DNA from: Saprospiraceae bacterium
GTDB lineage: Bacteria > Bacteroidota > Bacteroidia > Chitinophagales > Saprospiraceae
Reading direction: 5' to 3'
Assembly: GCA_017995875.1 (NCBI GenBank)
Contig: JAGOIB010000140.1
Span: forward strand, 1-5,556
DNA: 5,556 bases
The notes under the pieces were generated by a model. The model was not told the DNA's origin. It saw nothing but the letters and a program-made list of their open reading frames with translations, and searched no databases. Positions 3,692 through 5,556 of this stretch are shown piece by piece. Within the stretch, counting starts at the first letter, position 1, and every line of letters begins with the position of its first letter. The position numbers and the translations under genes were made by a program.

Positions 3692-5556
3692 ATGAGACAT
3701 ATCATACTACTTGTGCTTGCCTGCATGCTATTAATTCCTGCAGGCAAGGCACAGGATATCTCTGTCAAAGGAGTAGTCATGGAACAAAAGCAAGATGGTG
3801 GTCTTGTTCCTCTTGAATTTGCTAATGTGTATTGGTTGAAAACCACCAGGAATACGACGACGGATTCAAGCGGTTATTTCTTCATTGCGCATGCTCCTGA
3901 TGATGGTGATAAACTGATATTTCAATTTCTTGGATTTGAACCTGATACGGTTGAGGTAGTCCCTGGTCAGTATGTTTCTGTCTTGTTTAAAGAAGAGGCG
4001 ACAATTCTTGGTGAAGTTGTCGTGGGGTACCATAAACGAACTACTGAAGTTTCTTTTCTTGATCCGCTGCAAGTGCAGAATATTTCAAAAGAAGAATTAT
4101 TCAAAGCAGCCTGTTGTAACCTTTCGGAAAGTTTCGAAACAAATGCGACGGTAGATGTGAGTTTTACGGATGCTGTTACAGGAGCAAAAGAAATCCAGAT
4201 GCTCGGCCTTTCAGGAAAGTACAGTCTGATCAGCCAGGAGCAAATGCCAGGCGTGCGGGGGATTGCCATTCCGTATGGATTGCTCTACACACCAGGCGCA
4301 TGGATCGAATCTATACAGATCAGTAAAGGATCAGGATCGGTTACACAGGGCTATGAAAGTATGACAGGTCAAATCAATGTGGAATTAAAGAAACCTGCGG
4401 ATAAAGACAAGCTACTACTCAACGGGTATTTTAATGAAGCCTATAGAAGTGAGCTTAACTTTTTTACGAAGGCCACCATAAGTCCGATGTTTACTACAGC
4501 CATAATGGGACACTATAGTATCGTTCCAAAAGAACACGATCGCAATGGAGATGGCTTTACAGATATGCCCAAAGGCAGTCTTCTGACATTGGCGAACAGA
4601 TGGGACTACCACAACAATAAGACCGGACTTGAGGGTCAGCTCAATGTGCAATGGTTGCGGGATCGAAAAGAAGGAGGAGAAGTATCACACGATCAGAGTC
4701 ATCATGGACTATATCGCATTGATATTGATGCAGATCGCATACAAGCCATGGCAAAAGTCGGATATATTTTCCCAAATAAGCGCTACAATTCGATCGGTAC
4801 CCAATGGTCATACATACATCATGAGCAGGATGCCATTGTTGGTATCACAGCATACTACGCTACGCAGACATCTTTGTATGGCAACTGGATTTATCAATCC
4901 ATATTCAGTGATACCAGGCACAAATATGTGACAGGGCTAAGTTTTAGATATGAAAATTATAAAGAAGCATTAGTACCGGTTCATTACGATTTTAAAGAAA
5001 TTATTCCGGGAGGATTTTTTGAATACACATATCAACCCGATAATTTATTTACAGTGGTAGCAGGCATGCGTGTGGACAAGCACAATCTCTATGGCTGGCT
5101 CTATACGCCAAGATTGCATATCAGGTATGCGCCTAATGAAACAACAGTGTTTAGGTTATCCGGAGGTCGGGGCATGCGCACACCACTACCTATTGCTGAA
5201 AATCTTGGTTGGCTTGCAAGCTCACGTATATGGACGATTGGTGAACCTGGACAGGCTTCTAACAAGTATCCTTACAATGGACTCCGAATGGAGAAGGCCT
5301 GGAACTTTGGTGCCAGTATGACGAAAGATTTTACGTTGGATTACCGAAGTGGATTACTTGCGATTGATTATTTCTATACGCTTTTTACGGACAGGACGAT
5401 TGTCGATCTGGATGCCAGCCCACAACAATTATTAGTTTATAATCTTGATGGCTCTTCTTTTGCAAGCACCTTTCAGGCGGAACTGCAATATGAAATCTTC
5501 AAAAGGGTAGATGCTAAGGTGGCATACAAGATTCAGGATTCACAAATCACGTACAC
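3692..5556 (+). CDS. TonB-dependent outer-membrane receptor, heavy-metal-module type (3' end beyond window)
   Basis: The frame is open from ATG at 3692 to the right edge, 621 codons with no stop, so the C-terminus is missing. Residues 1-21 are a signal peptide (RHIILLVLACMLLIPAGKAQ). A CarboxypepD_reg-like domain spans about 23-105 (VKGVV, LEFANVYW, TTTDSSGYFFI, FLGFEPDTVEV), followed by EVVVGY at the plug entry. The plug includes FKAACCNLSESFETN (C141-C142), DVSFTDAVTGAKEIQMLGLSG, GLLYTPGAWIESIQISKG and GYESMTGQINVEL, the typical plug end. Alternating beta-barrel strands follow, with HDRNGDGFTD (D283-D291, a calcium-loop-like pattern) and a His cluster HDQSHH (333-338). The RGMRTPLPIAENLG segment is a recognised barrel motif of such receptors. 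Families of this type run to roughly 700-800 residues, so about 100-150 residues lie beyond the window. It is co-transcribed with the HMA gene (6-bp gap). Context and the plug CC suggest metal or metal-complex uptake; the substrate is not shown by sequence. Confidence 0.92.
   Translation, partial: MRHIILLVLACMLLIPAGKAQDISVKGVVMEQKQDGGLVPLEFANVYWLKTTRNTTTDSSGYFFIAHAPDDGDKLIFQFLGFEPDTVEVVPGQYVSVLFKEEATILGEVVVGYHKRTTEVSFLDPLQVQNISKEELFKAACCNLSESFETNATVDVSFTDAVTGAKEIQMLGLSGKYSLISQEQMPGVRGIAIPYGLLYTPGAWIESIQISKGSGSVTQGYESMTGQINVELKKPADKDKLLLNGYFNEAYRSELNFFTKATISPMFTTAIMGHYSIVPKEHDRNGDGFTDMPKGSLLTLANRWDYHNNKTGLEGQLNVQWLRDRKEGGEVSHDQSHHGLYRIDIDADRIQAMAKVGYIFPNKRYNSIGTQWSYIHHEQDAIVGITAYYATQTSLYGNWIYQSIFSDTRHKYVTGLSFRYENYKEALVPVHYDFKEIIPGGFFEYTYQPDNLFTVVAGMRVDKHNLYGWLYTPRLHIRYAPNETTVFRLSGGRGMRTPLPIAENLGWLASSRIWTIGEPGQASNKYPYNGLRMEKAWNFGASMTKDFTLDYRSGLLAIDYFYTLFTDRTIVDLDASPQQLLVYNLDGSSFASTFQAELQYEIFKRVDAKVAYKIQDSQITY

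Noticed and set aside
4629..4931. 100-codon plus-strand frame, and similar frames at 3967-4269 and 4415-4651 on the minus strand
   Set aside because: All lie within the continuous TonB-dependent receptor frame that runs from 3692 to the window end with recognisable plug and barrel motifs.

Overview
The window reads as a piece of a Bacteroidota chromosome, most likely from the Saprospira/Cytophaga side of the phylum (inference). Signs seen directly are a type IX secretion (Por) sorting tail on one protein, a CarboxypepD_reg-like TonB-dependent receptor, absence of Shine-Dalgarno sequences before the starts, and TAnnTTTG promoter boxes right in front of two genes. All genes are either exported or outer-membrane proteins.

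Layout. On the minus strand, read right to left, lie a redoxin (thioredoxin-fold) protein (1760-2299) and a cytochrome c / copper type II monooxygenase-like protein with a T9SS tail (4-1587). They are separated by a 172-bp gap that is mostly a 7/8-bp tandem repeat tract. A 383-bp divergent intergenic region (2300-2682) holds two promoter boxes, two short-unit tandem arrays and three related GC-rich palindromic elements. On the plus strand follow a small Cys-rich HYC_CC_PP family protein (2683-3111), a 193-bp gap with a 14-bp perfect palindrome and a heptamer array, an exported HMA-domain metal-binding protein (3305-3685), and 6 bp later a TonB-dependent receptor (3692 to the right edge, incomplete).

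How the genes may work together. The plus-strand trio looks like a heavy-metal, probably copper-type, handling module: an outer-membrane receptor, a periplasmic HMA protein with GICGDC, and a Cys-rich small exported protein. All three carry vicinal Cys-Cys pairs, and two share the string LPACCQ. The minus-strand pair looks like the two halves of a redoxin - cytochrome c - copper monooxygenase protein, here encoded as separate genes in the same order. The monooxygenase-like protein keeps every ligand expected for two copper sites plus a heme c, so copper may link the two divergent units; this link is inference.

The most unusual structural feature is that every intergenic space longer than 100 bp carries perfect or near-perfect tandem arrays of 7- or 8-bp units, with a different unit in each place. 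One array ends flush against a stop codon and another runs up to a start codon.
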